17,442 bases of DNA from Chloroflexota bacterium (GTDB lineage: Bacteria > Chloroflexota > Limnocylindria > QHBO01): assembly GCA_013820865.1 (NCBI GenBank), contig JACDHU010000008.1, positions 1 to 17,442 on the forward strand, given 5' to 3'. The notes beneath the pieces were generated by a model. It ran no database searches. It had not been told where the DNA came from and was given only the letters and a program-made list of their open reading frames with translations. Positions 5,922 to 13,458 of the stretch are shown one piece after another (positions within the stretch are counted from its first letter, which is position 1; every line of letters begins with the position of its first letter). The translations under genes were made by a program, and so were the position numbers.

Positions 5922-6845
5922 GTGTCCAATCGCGTGAGCGATCCGGCGGTGCGAGTTGAACGCGGTGTCCCCGTCCTCATCGGCGCCGATGAGATGGCGC
6001 AGATCGATGAAGCTGCCGTGCGCCTGGGGCTCAGTCCCGACGCATTGATGGAGTCAGCCGGGGCTGCCGTGGCCGAGGTCGCGCTGGCCGAGCTTGGCCG
6101 GTTGGCTGAGCGGGTGCGAGGGCCCGGGGGACCCCTAGTGCGCCCCCCGTTGGTCGTGATCCTGTGTGGGCCCGGCAACAACGGCGGCGATGGCTTCGTG
6201 GTCGCGCGTCGCCTGGCCGCGGCCGGGCGTTCGGTACTGTGCGTGTTGGCCGCGGACGCGTCCAAGCTGTCGGGCACCTCGGCCGGCCACAACTGGTCGG
6301 TGCTCCAGGCGATGGCGGCATCGGGGTCGCTGGACCTGTTCGTGGCCCCCTCGTCGGAGCTGCTCCTTCGGCTGCGCGAACGGATTGCGGATGCCACGTT
6401 GTTGGTCGACGCACTGCTCGGGTCGGGCGCCTCGGGGCCACTTCGCGAGCCGATCTCTACCGCCGTTGATCTCATCAATGCCACCCGGGCGCATGCGGTC
6501 GCCGCCGGCCGTCCGTGCGCGGTGCTGGCGGTGGATACCCCGACGCGGGTGGATCTCACCGGCGGGAGCCGCTCGACGCCGGTCGTCACGGCCGACGTGA
6601 CGGTCACGTTCCATCGCGCCAAGGCCGGTTTCGCGCTCGACCGCGATGCGCGCGCGCTGGCCGGTCGCTACCTTGTCGCGCCGATCGGCATTCCGCTCGA
6701 GGCCGAAGAGGGCATCATCCCGCCTGACGGCGAGTGGCCACCGGCCCGGATCACCCAGATCAACTGGCAGGAGCCGGTCGAGCGAGCGGACCAGGCGCAC
6801 CGGCCCGGCGGAGGAGTTGCCGCAGGTCCCGGTCGCACGGACTGA
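5922..6845 (+). CDS. nnrE: NAD(P)H-hydrate epimerase (YjeF N-terminal domain)
   Basis: A 307-aa enzyme that would interconvert R and S forms of damaged NAD(P)H hydrate. Motifs seen are MESAGAAVAEVAL (43-55), the nucleotide loop GPGNNGGDGFVVARRL (83-98), LVDALLGSG (161-169), LAVDTPTRVD (202-211) and ADVTVTFHRAKAGF (224-237). The usual IPSG of the VDIPSG motif reads TPTR here, while the Asp (D205) is kept. The protein is longer than a typical single epimerase domain, with an extra tail after about residue 260. There is no fused ADP-dependent dehydratase (NnrD) domain. The start is taken as GTG 5922, 7 bp after the cytochrome stop; GTG 5934 is possible, and neither has a clear ribosome site. Confidence 0.85.
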   Translation: MSNRVSDPAVRVERGVPVLIGADEMAQIDEAAVRLGLSPDALMESAGAAVAEVALAELGRLAERVRGPGGPLVRPPLVVILCGPGNNGGDGFVVARRLAAAGRSVLCVLAADASKLSGTSAGHNWSVLQAMAASGSLDLFVAPSSELLLRLRERIADATLLVDALLGSGASGPLREPISTAVDLINATRAHAVAAGRPCAVLAVDTPTRVDLTGGSRSTPVVTADVTVTFHRAKAGFALDRDARALAGRYLVAPIGIPLEAEEGIIPPDGEWPPARITQINWQEPVERADQAHRPGGGVAAGPGRTD

Positions 6846-6873
6846 CACGGCGCAGGCCCGCTACCATTCACCG

Positions 6874-8316
6874 ATGTTTGAATACGCAGATGCCGCCGTC
6901 GAGGCGGCGATGGCTGCCGGCGCGCGCTACGCCGATGCACGCGTCATGGACGGCAGACACGAGTCGATGGATGCGCGCAACGGTGAGATCGAAGGGCTGG
7001 CGCAGGCGGGATCGGTCGGGCTGGGCGTCAGAGCCCTCATCGGCTCAGGCTGGGGCTTCTTCGCGACCGCTGACCTCACGACCGAGGCAGCGCAGGCGGC
7101 AGGCACGCAGGCGGCCGCCATCGCGCGCGCCAGTGCATCGGTCCCGGGGAAGGACCTTGAGCTGACACCGGTCGACGTGCGCCAGGATCACTGGGAGAGT
7201 GCGGTCAAGGAAGACCCGATGACCGTGCCACTTGCCACGAAGGGCGACCTCCTGGTGGCAGCCACCAGGACCATGCGCGAGCACGGCGCCGACGTCGCGC
7301 TGGCGAGCTATGACGTGTGGGACACGACGAAGTGGCTCGTCTCCTCCGAGGGCCATCGGATCGACCAGCACATCCGCGAGTGCGGCGCCCAGATGAATGC
7401 CACGGTCAACGGCGAGCGCGAGACGCAGCGGCGCAGCTACCCGGGAATCCGCGGCCAGTACGGGACGCGCGGCTGGGAACTCGTGCGCGAGATGGACCTC
7501 GAGGGCAACGCGGCCCGCATTGCCGAGGAGGCGCGCGAGCTCCTGACGGCTCCTGAATGCCCGAGCCACGCTGCGACCGATCTCATCATCGGCTCCGAGC
7601 AGATGGCGCTCCAGATCCACGAGTCGGTCGGGCACGCCGTCGAGCTCGATCGCATCCTGGGCTGGGAGGCCGCGTTCGCGGGCACGTCGTGGCTGGATCT
7701 CTCCCAGCTCGGCTCGCTGCGCTTCGGCTCCGAGCTCATGAATGTGACGGCCGACGCGACCCTTCCCGGCGCCCTGGGTTCATTCGGCTATGACGACGAG
7801 GGAACGCCGGCGCACCCGGTCAACATCGTGAAGGACGGCATCTGGGTCGGTGCGCTGTCCGGCCGCGACTCGGCGGCCCTGGCAGGCTTGAGCGAATCCG
7901 GCGGGGCGGTTCGCGGCGACGGCTACAACCGCCTGCCAATGGTGCGCATGACGAACGTCGGCCTGCTCCCGGGCGATTCCAGCCTGGAGAAGATGATCGA
8001 GGCGACTGACGATGGCATCTTCATGGATACGAATCGATCCTGGTCGATCGACGACAAGCGCCTGAACTTCCAGTTTGGCTGCGAGATCGGCTGGGAGATC
8101 CGCAATGGCAAGCGGGGACGCATGATCAAGAATCCGACCTACACCGGCATCGGCCCGCGCTTCTGGGGCAGCCTGGACATGCTCGGCAATGAGTCCGAAT
8201 GGACGTTCTGGGGCACGCCGAACTGCGGCAAGGGTCAGCCCGGACAGGTCGGCCACACAGGGCATCCGTCCGTGCCGTGCCGCTTCCGCGGCGTTCGCGT
8301 GGGAGTTCGAGGATGA
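6874..8316 (+). CDS. tldD: TldD-family metalloprotease
   Basis: A 480-aa protein, normal length for TldD. The zinc site HESVGH is at residues 249-254 (HExxxH), and C451 in GTPNCGKGQPGQ is the expected third metal ligand. Other conserved stretches are GLGVRALIGSGWGFFAT (50-65), LGSFGYDDEGTPA (301-313) and the C-terminal IKNPTYTGIGPRFW. TldD works as a heterodimer with TldE, cleaving unfolded peptides; in E. coli it matures microcin B17 and degrades CcdA. The ATG at 6874 has no ribosome site, and a TACCAT at 6862-6867 could serve as a -10 for a leaderless transcript. It overlaps tldE by 4 bases (ATGA). No RiPP precursor is seen nearby. Confidence 0.95.
   Translation: MFEYADAAVEAAMAAGARYADARVMDGRHESMDARNGEIEGLAQAGSVGLGVRALIGSGWGFFATADLTTEAAQAAGTQAAAIARASASVPGKDLELTPVDVRQDHWESAVKEDPMTVPLATKGDLLVAATRTMREHGADVALASYDVWDTTKWLVSSEGHRIDQHIRECGAQMNATVNGERETQRRSYPGIRGQYGTRGWELVREMDLEGNAARIAEEARELLTAPECPSHAATDLIIGSEQMALQIHESVGHAVELDRILGWEAAFAGTSWLDLSQLGSLRFGSELMNVTADATLPGALGSFGYDDEGTPAHPVNIVKDGIWVGALSGRDSAALAGLSESGGAVRGDGYNRLPMVRMTNVGLLPGDSSLEKMIEATDDGIFMDTNRSWSIDDKRLNFQFGCEIGWEIRNGKRGRMIKNPTYTGIGPRFWGSLDMLGNESEWTFWGTPNCGKGQPGQVGHTGHPSVPCRFRGVRVGVRG
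8301..8305 (+). promoter_or_regulatory. Ribosome binding site of tldE
   Basis: GGGAG lies 7 bases before the ATG at 8313, inside the 3' end of tldD. It supports this start together with the ATGA overlap. Confidence 0.6.
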
Positions 8317-9653
8317 GCGACGAACTGCTCGACACCTGCGAGCGCGTGCTGCGCCTGGTCGGGACCGATGCGGAGGCCGAGGTCACCCTCACGTCCGGCA
8401 CGGAATCCCTGACTCGGTTCGCCACCAGCTTCATTCACCAGAACGTCGCCGATGCGGTTCAGCGCGTGCACCTGCGCGTTGCTCTGAGCGGCAGAGTCGC
8501 CGAAGCCACCGGCAACCAGACCGATGACGAGGCGCTCGCGCGCCTCGTGCGCTCCACGTTGGACGCTGCCCAGCTGCAACCGGTCGATCCGGGTTGGCCC
8601 GGGCTCGCGCCGGTGGCCGATGCGCCCGCGGTCGAGCACTGGGATGGCGCTACCGCATCGGCCGAGCCGGGGGAGCGCGCCGCCCGGGTCGGCGATTTCG
8701 TGGCTGCTGCGGGCGACTTCGAGAGTGCGGGGTTCTGTTCGACCGAGGGCGTGACCGTTGCCTTCGCCAACTCCGCCGGTCAACAGCTCAGCGGGCGGTC
8801 GACGACCGCGACGATGGACGGCATAGCGCGCAGCGGGACGTCCGACGGCAGCGCGCGGGCGTCATCGGCCAGCCTCGCGGACCTCGATGGCGCGGCGGTC
8901 GGTCGCGATGCCACGCGTCGCGCTCGCGAATCGGCTGACGCATCGGACCTCGAGCCCGGTCGCTACGAGGTCGTCCTGACGCCATCGTGCGTGGTGGACG
9001 TACTCGGATTCCTGGCGATCTATGGCTTCAATGGACGTGCCGTGGAAGAGGGTCGCTCGTTCGCCCGTATCGGCGAGGCGCAGTTCGATCCGGCCATCAC
9101 GCTCACCGATGACGTGATGCATCCGCTGTCAGTCGGCCTCCCGTTCGATGCCGAAGGCACACCGAAGCGGCGCCTGGAGCTGGTCAACGCCGGCGTGACG
9201 AGCGCTCTCGTCAAGGACCGTCGCACCGCGCGTGCGCTGGGCAACGGCGAGTCGACCGGCAACGCAGTCGCGGGCGCTGGATCGTGGGGCGCGCTGCCGG
9301 CGAACCTCGTCCTCGCAGCTGGCAGCGTGGCGCCGGATGATCTGGTCGGCGCCGTTGAGCGTGGCCTGCTCGTGACCGACCTGTGGTACACCCGCATCCT
9401 CGATCCGCGGACGCAGGTCGTGACCGGGCTGACGCGGAACGGGGTGTGGCTGATCGAGGACGGGCGAATCGTGCGGCCGGTGACGAACATGCGCTTCACG
9501 CAGTCCTACCTCAAGGCACTGGCGCCCGGCGCGGTGCGCGGCGTCGGCTCCGACCTCACCCTGGTCGGCGATGCGACGTTCGGCGTGGGTGCCTACGTCG
9601 TCCCGTCGTTGCACCTGGCGTCCTGGAATTTCACCGGCGGCGCGAAGGGCTGA
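8313..9653 (+). CDS. tldE: TldE/PmbA-family partner of TldD
   Basis: A 446-aa member of the TldD/PmbA fold. It lacks the HExxxH zinc motif, as TldE proteins do, so it is the non-catalytic half of the heterodimer. Family features include the N-terminal ELLDTCERVLRLVGTDAEAEVTLTSG, the central GRYEVVLTPSCVVDVLGF, and the C-terminal LWYTRILDPRTQVVTGLTRNGVWLIEDG followed by NMRFTQSYLKAL. Its start overlaps the tldD stop by 4 bases, giving translational coupling and equal dosage. The gene ends at a convergent, repeat-rich gap facing pyrE. Confidence 0.93.
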   Translation: MSDELLDTCERVLRLVGTDAEAEVTLTSGTESLTRFATSFIHQNVADAVQRVHLRVALSGRVAEATGNQTDDEALARLVRSTLDAAQLQPVDPGWPGLAPVADAPAVEHWDGATASAEPGERAARVGDFVAAAGDFESAGFCSTEGVTVAFANSAGQQLSGRSTTATMDGIARSGTSDGSARASSASLADLDGAAVGRDATRRARESADASDLEPGRYEVVLTPSCVVDVLGFLAIYGFNGRAVEEGRSFARIGEAQFDPAITLTDDVMHPLSVGLPFDAEGTPKRRLELVNAGVTSALVKDRRTARALGNGESTGNAVAGAGSWGALPANLVLAAGSVAPDDLVGAVERGLLVTDLWYTRILDPRTQVVTGLTRNGVWLIEDGRIVRPVTNMRFTQSYLKALAPGAVRGVGSDLTLVGDATFGVGAYVVPSLHLASWNFTGGAKG

Positions 9654-9668
9654 GTGGAGTGCCGCCGC

Positions 9669-9822
9669 GTTCCTTGTCATGGATCGGCGGTATATCGGTC
9701 ACCAGGTGACAAGAAGGGCACCTCCACGCCCAGCCCACGCTCCGCGCCCGAGGGTGTATCGGCAAACTGTGACGCGAGCGGGGTTTCTTGTCACGGATCG
9801 GCAGTGTATCGGCGGCCGGTGA
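9669..9822. repeat. Degenerate direct and inverted repeats in the tldE-pyrE gap
   Basis: Two related units of about 40 bp lie at 9669-9709 and 9783-9822. Their cores (9673-9698 and 9787-9812) match at 23 of 26 bases and begin CTTGTCA. A third partial unit, beginning GTGTATCGGC, is at 9754-9772. Within the gap GTGACAAGAA (9706-9715) and its complement TTCTTGTCAC (9785-9794) form a long-range inverted repeat, and GTCACC-A-GGTGAC (9698-9710) is a local palindrome. The region may end transcription for both convergent genes. No coding sequence is apparent between 9654 and 9898. Confidence 0.5.
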
Positions 9823-9898
9823 GCGTGATGAGCGCGCGGGATCGCAGCCCTCGTCACTTCAGGGCCGACAGAGCGGCGGATCGTCGCGCGAGGGGCGG

Positions 9899-10489
9899 TC
9901 AGCCACTGCCTGGCTTGCGCAATGGAATGTCGGCCGCGCACAGCTCGCAGGCATCGGCCTCCCACGACGAGATCTCGATTCGACCCAGGGAGTGCAGCGG
10001 GAACCCGAGATCGACCGGGGACGCAGAGCGGTCGACGATCACGGCCGCGGCGAGGGGCTCGACGCCAGCGGCGCGCACCGCGTCGACCGTCTCGACCAGC
10101 GACGCGCCGGTGGTGAGGATGTCGTCCACGATCACGACACGCTCGGAGGCGTCAACGGCCCAGCCGCGGCGCAGCGCCCGGCCGCCCGCGGCCACCGGCT
10201 CGGCGAAGATGCCACGGACCGATCCGCCGAACTGTCGTGCCGCCTCGTGCGCCAGCAATACGCCACCCGTGGTCGGTCCGACCACGAGCGTGGGCGAGTG
10301 GGGCGCGAGAACATCGGCGAAACGCCGGCACAGCTCGACTGCGTAGGGCGGATGTTGGAGGACGAGGAACTTCTCGAGGTAGCGCCCGGCGTGGCGCCCG
10401 GACTTCAGGAGGAAATGGCCGTCCAGCAGCGCACCAGCCTGCGCGAACAGCGACTCAACGGAAGCGCCGCGAAGGGACGCATCGGTCAT
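9899..10489 (-). CDS. pyrE: Orotate phosphoribosyltransferase
   Basis: A 196-aa enzyme that joins orotate to PRPP to give orotidine 5'-phosphate in pyrimidine synthesis. The PRPP-binding loop VVIVDDILTTGAS is at residues 118-130. GHFLLKSGRHAGRYLEK (24-40) and LVVGPTTGGVLLAHEAA (68-84) match the OPRT family, and the C-terminal CELCAADIPLRKPGSG matches the branch with a CxxC pair and a KPGS end. Its ATG overlaps the stop of the upstream duplicated-domain gene (ATGA), so translation is probably coupled to it. Confidence 0.93.
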   Translation of the reverse strand: MTDASLRGASVESLFAQAGALLDGHFLLKSGRHAGRYLEKFLVLQHPPYAVELCRRFADVLAPHSPTLVVGPTTGGVLLAHEAARQFGGSVRGIFAEPVAAGGRALRRGWAVDASERVVIVDDILTTGASLVETVDAVRAAGVEPLAAAVIVDRSASPVDLGFPLHSLGRIEISSWEADACELCAADIPLRKPGSG

Positions 10490-11313
10490 TCGTAGACGGC
10501 GGTGAAGTCGACCGCCGGATAGCGTTCGGACAGGGCTTCGGTGACCCAGTGCAGGACGTCGGCCGGATCGTAGAAGGCGGCGATGAGCTTGGCCTCGGTG
10601 ACCATTAGCCCGGGACGTCGAGGATCGACCTCGCCCAGCACGTCCTGCGGACGATCCGACAGGTCCAGCGAGGTCTCGAAGCGTCCGTCGGACCGCAGGA
10701 CGAGCATGTCATCTGGCTCATCGAGCAGGATGAGGTCACCGGTGCGGCGCAGGACCTCCTCCGCGTTCGAGCAGAACTCGCGCAGCAGCTGTGCCTGCGC
10801 GGTGGCCAGTTGAGCGCGGTAGGCATCGGCCAGTTGCCAGAGTCGCTGCGCGGCCAGCGTTTCCTGCTGCGAGGTCGGGAGTCCGGCCTGCCAGTCGTCG
10901 GAGCCTTCGACGAGCTCCTCCTCGCGCGCGAGCTCATCGGCGGGCATCAGGTGCGCCGGAGCGTCGCGTGCCGCCTCGATGATCCAGGCGAAGATGTCGG
11001 CCGGGTTGTAAAGCTCGACCACCTCGCTGATGGTGTCGACGATCTGCTCCTGGTCGTACCACTCGCTGTCGGCGGGGTCCTGGTAGGTGAGGCGGGTGGT
11101 CCATGTCTCGTCCACTGGGTGGTAGACGAGGTAGTCCTGGTCGTCGTCGGCCAGCTTGATGGGACCGATCTCGCGCAGCCGCTCACGGTTCTGCTCAATG
11201 AAGCGGCGGAGCTGCTCGGTCGCCTCGTACAGGAAGTCGCGGCGCTCCAGCTCAGCCTCGGCGGCCAGCTCGCGCAGGGCGGTCAATCGAGGCGAGGACG
11301 ACAGCCTGGTCAC
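10486..11313 (-). CDS. Protein of unknown function with an internal duplication
   Basis: A 275-aa acidic, soluble-looking protein that I do not recognise. It contains two related units. The first (about residues 33-117) runs QLRRFIEQNRERLREIG, then DDQDYLVYHP, then LYNPADIFAWIIEA (101-114). The second (about 175-263) runs QLLREFCSNAEEVLRRTG, then PDDMLVLRSDG, then FYDPADVLHWVTEA (247-260). The last motif matches at 8 of 14 residues. A charged helical linker (about 120-172) joins them. It has no signal peptide or membrane helix. The start is GTG, overlapping the upstream stop by 4 bases (GTGA), and its own stop overlaps pyrE. Tight coupling on both sides suggests a maintained function connected with this operon. 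What it does is unknown. Confidence 0.8.
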   Translation of the reverse strand: MTRLSSSPRLTALRELAAEAELERRDFLYEATEQLRRFIEQNRERLREIGPIKLADDDQDYLVYHPVDETWTTRLTYQDPADSEWYDQEQIVDTISEVVELYNPADIFAWIIEAARDAPAHLMPADELAREEELVEGSDDWQAGLPTSQQETLAAQRLWQLADAYRAQLATAQAQLLREFCSNAEEVLRRTGDLILLDEPDDMLVLRSDGRFETSLDLSDRPQDVLGEVDPRRPGLMVTEAKLIAAFYDPADVLHWVTEALSERYPAVDFTAVYE

Positions 11314-11636
11314 GGCTTGTACACGTAGTCCGGGCCCATCCGTTCACGCAGGAAGATCGTGTGCTTGCTGTCGAAGATGGATTCGGCCACGCGGTGCCCG
11401 AAGCCGCGCATGGACGGATCGGCGTACATCTGGTCGAGGACCGCGTAGTTGGGCAGGTCCAGGATGATCACGTTGTTCCAGGTCGAACCTTCGGTCACGT
11501 TGTACCAGCCCACGAAGCGGATGCCGTATTTCTCTTCCGTCTGGCGCGCGGTGCGCGGAAAAAGATGGCGCATACCGCGCTTGAAGATCGCGTCACGGCC
11601 TTTACGGACGTTGAACATCGTGACCATCAACGGCAT
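11310..11636 (-). CDS. Small NIPSNAP-like / dimeric alpha-beta barrel protein
   Basis: A 108-aa protein. The run of segments (MPLMVTMFNVRKGRDAIF, GIRFVGWYNVTEG, NNVIILDLPNYAVLDQMYADPSMRGFGHRV, KHTIFLRERM) is typical of the NIPSNAP/EthD group of dimeric ferredoxin-like barrels. These proteins range from monooxygenases to non-catalytic binders, and no catalytic residue stands out. A strong AGGAAGG (11650-11644) lies 7 bases before the ATG, fixing the start. It begins 12 bp after the small membrane protein gene and overlaps the next gene by 4 bases. Confidence 0.65.
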   Translation of the reverse strand: MPLMVTMFNVRKGRDAIFKRGMRHLFPRTARQTEEKYGIRFVGWYNVTEGSTWNNVIILDLPNYAVLDQMYADPSMRGFGHRVAESIFDSKHTIFLRERMGPDYVYKP

Positions 11637-11648
11637 CAGAAAGCCTTC

Positions 11649-11963
11649 CTATTCTTCATCAGACTTCTTCTCGGTGTTGATGACCCGAGTCTGAGGCTTC
11701 GCGACACCCGTCTGCCGGCCACGGCCGCGTCGCCGATCGGCAAAGAAGACGCGCAGCAGGAAGACGCTCGTCATGCTCACGAAGAACAGCAGAATGAGAT
11801 CGATGAACAGGAGCACGACCAGCACCCAGACCGGCCAGTTGAAGGCGAACAGGCCGACCGGGATGAGCAGCAGGATGAGCGCGAACAGGACCGCCTGGGT
11901 GACAAAGCAGCCGAAGCCCGGACCCTCGTTCGGATCCAGGTCCTCGTTGTAGCGAACTGACAA
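11649..11963 (-). CDS. Small two-helix membrane protein of unknown function
   Basis: A short acidic N-terminus (NEDLDPNEGPGFG) is followed by two hydrophobic helices, CFVTQAVLFALILLLIPVGL and WPVWVLVVLLFIDLILLFFV, and a basic tail (FFADRRRGRGRQ...). It is about 104 aa from the TTG start at 11963, which has GAGG (11973-11970) 6 bases upstream. An ATG at 12002 in the same frame would add 13 residues but has no good ribosome site and gives a low-complexity basic N-terminus. The helix hairpin probably sits in the inner membrane with the basic tail inside. I do not recognise the family. Confidence 0.6.
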   Translation of the reverse strand: MSVRYNEDLDPNEGPGFGCFVTQAVLFALILLLIPVGLFAFNWPVWVLVVLLFIDLILLFFVSMTSVFLLRVFFADRRRGRGRQTGVAKPQTRVINTEKKSDEE

Positions 11964-12033
11964 GCCATTCCTCGTGGGCGCAAGGGGACGGGGGCGTCGC
12001 ATCGTCCCACATCGAGCCTGCCCGTGCGCCAGA

Positions 12034-13458
12034 TCAGGCGATTCGACCGACCGCCTCCGCAGTGAGCACGAGCCCGATGACCAGGACGGCCACGGCTGCT
12101 GCCACCGGCACGGCCTGGCCGATGCGGATGGCCGTCGGATGCGCCAGCAGGCCTGCTCGTGTGCCCTCCAGCCGCCTGCGCGCCACGACCACGACGAGCC
12201 CGATCGAGCCGAGCACCAGCGCCATACCGGTGCCGAACGCTCCGATCAGCAGCATCCCGAGCGCCAGCTCACCCTGGCTGACGGCAACCAGCAGGACGAT
12301 CAGGGCCGATGCGCTGGGGACCAGCCCACCGGCAAGGCCGACGAGCGCGACGGAGCGGGTGGAGAGGCCGCGCGGGACCGGCCCATGGCGGTGCGGATGG
12401 TCGTGCTCGTGGTCGTGTGCCGATACGGGGCGCAGGGCGCGCACAGCCTGGATGGCGAGACCGGTGCCCAGGCCGACGACGATCAGGCCGGCCGCCAGCG
12501 CCAGCCACTCCACGACCCGCTCTGGAACGAGCAGCTCGGAGGCCACGAGGACAACGCCGCCGAGCACGAACACGCCAACCGTGTGCGTGATGGCGACGGT
12601 CAAGCTCAGGGTCATCGCCTGGGCAATGCTGCCGCGCGAGCCGATGAGGTAGGCCGCCACGAGCGTCTTGCCGTGACCGGGGGACGCGGCGTGCGCCGCT
12701 CCGAGCCCGAGGCTCACGAGGATCGCAAGGAGGGCGGCACCACCGCCGGCACGGGCGTCGGTCAGCAGACTGGCCAGTGGATCGTCATCTTCTGGCGAGG
12801 TGGCCGCCGGCGGCGGAGCGGTGTTGCCGCCGCCGTCGCCGAGGCGGGCGCGAAAGGTCGCCTCTCGCACGTCGATCGGGTCGTCGAGCCCGGCGTCTGG
12901 GTAGGCGCGCAACTCGTCGCTCAGGGTCTGCGCGGGCACGGAGGCATCCACGATCGTCATCTCCGCGCCGGCCACCACAATGATTTCACGCCATCCGATG
13001 CGGTCCGCGTATGCGCCGTTGACGAAGGTGCCGGCGACTTCGTTCGGGCTCGCTGATGGCAGGACGCCCTCCAGGTCGAGCTCGATGCGGAGCGTCTCAA
13101 GGCCGGCTTCGCCCGGCTCGAAGCTCAGGCCCGCCTGGTCAAACAGTCGAAGCGCCACGCGTTCGTCATCGACGGTGAGGTCGAGCGCTTCGAGCACGAC
13201 CGGGACCAGCTCGGCGAGATAGGCATCGGTCTCGGCTGGGGTGACGGTGCCGTCGTCATCGGTGTCCATGCGTTGCCGTTCGACCACCGTCGGGATCTCG
13301 GCCATGTCAATGACGTGATGCACGCCTACAGAGTCGGCATTCATGGTGATCCGGCTGAACTGGTTGATCGTGAAGTTGCCGAGCGGATGCGCCGTAGCGG
13401 GTGCCGGCGTGGCTGACAGCATCCCGGCAGCCGCAAGCACGAACAACCAGCGCCGCAT
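12034..13458 (-). CDS. NicO-type nickel/cobalt transporter with periplasmic EF-hand domain
   Basis: A 474-aa protein. The signal peptide is MRRWLFVLAAAGMLSATPAPATA, with AxA cleavage predicted before H24, so the mature protein would begin HPLGNFTINQ. The outer domain (24 to about 225) contains a canonical calcium-binding loop, D65-x-D67-x-D69-G70...E76. The membrane part (about 240-474, six or so helices) carries HAASPGHGK (256-264), H292 in a helix, and a His-rich loop HDHEHDHPHRH (348-358), all typical of the NicO/RcnA superfamily. Import or export of Ni or Co cannot be told from sequence. It starts inside the TGA of the TPR gene (TGATG), and the two are probably made together. The HPLGNF-type N-terminal fusion is known in this family. 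Confidence 0.85.
   Translation of the reverse strand: MRRWLFVLAAAGMLSATPAPATAHPLGNFTINQFSRITMNADSVGVHHVIDMAEIPTVVERQRMDTDDDGTVTPAETDAYLAELVPVVLEALDLTVDDERVALRLFDQAGLSFEPGEAGLETLRIELDLEGVLPSASPNEVAGTFVNGAYADRIGWREIIVVAGAEMTIVDASVPAQTLSDELRAYPDAGLDDPIDVREATFRARLGDGGGNTAPPPAATSPEDDDPLASLLTDARAGGGAALLAILVSLGLGAAHAASPGHGKTLVAAYLIGSRGSIAQAMTLSLTVAITHTVGVFVLGGVVLVASELLVPERVVEWLALAAGLIVVGLGTGLAIQAVRALRPVSAHDHEHDHPHRHGPVPRGLSTRSVALVGLAGGLVPSASALIVLLVAVSQGELALGMLLIGAFGTGMALVLGSIGLVVVVARRRLEGTRAGLLAHPTAIRIGQAVPVAAAVAVLVIGLVLTAEAVGRIA

Noticed and set aside
6842..6867. CTGACA (6842-6847) with TACCAT (6862-6867) as a full promoter for tldD
   Set aside because: The spacer is only 14 bp and the -35 overlaps the nnrE stop. 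The -10-like box alone is too weak to list as a promoter.
6874..9653. TldD/TldE as part of a RiPP (microcin-like) cluster
   Set aside because: No precursor peptide, cyclodehydratase, radical SAM or exporter gene is present nearby. The pair is widespread as a housekeeping protease.
11974..13056. A 360-codon plus-strand frame opposite the NicO transporter
   Set aside because: Composition (His/Gln/Asp/Arg-rich) is that of a complement of a membrane-protein gene, and there are no domains. The minus-strand reading has a signal peptide, EF-hand and NicO motifs.
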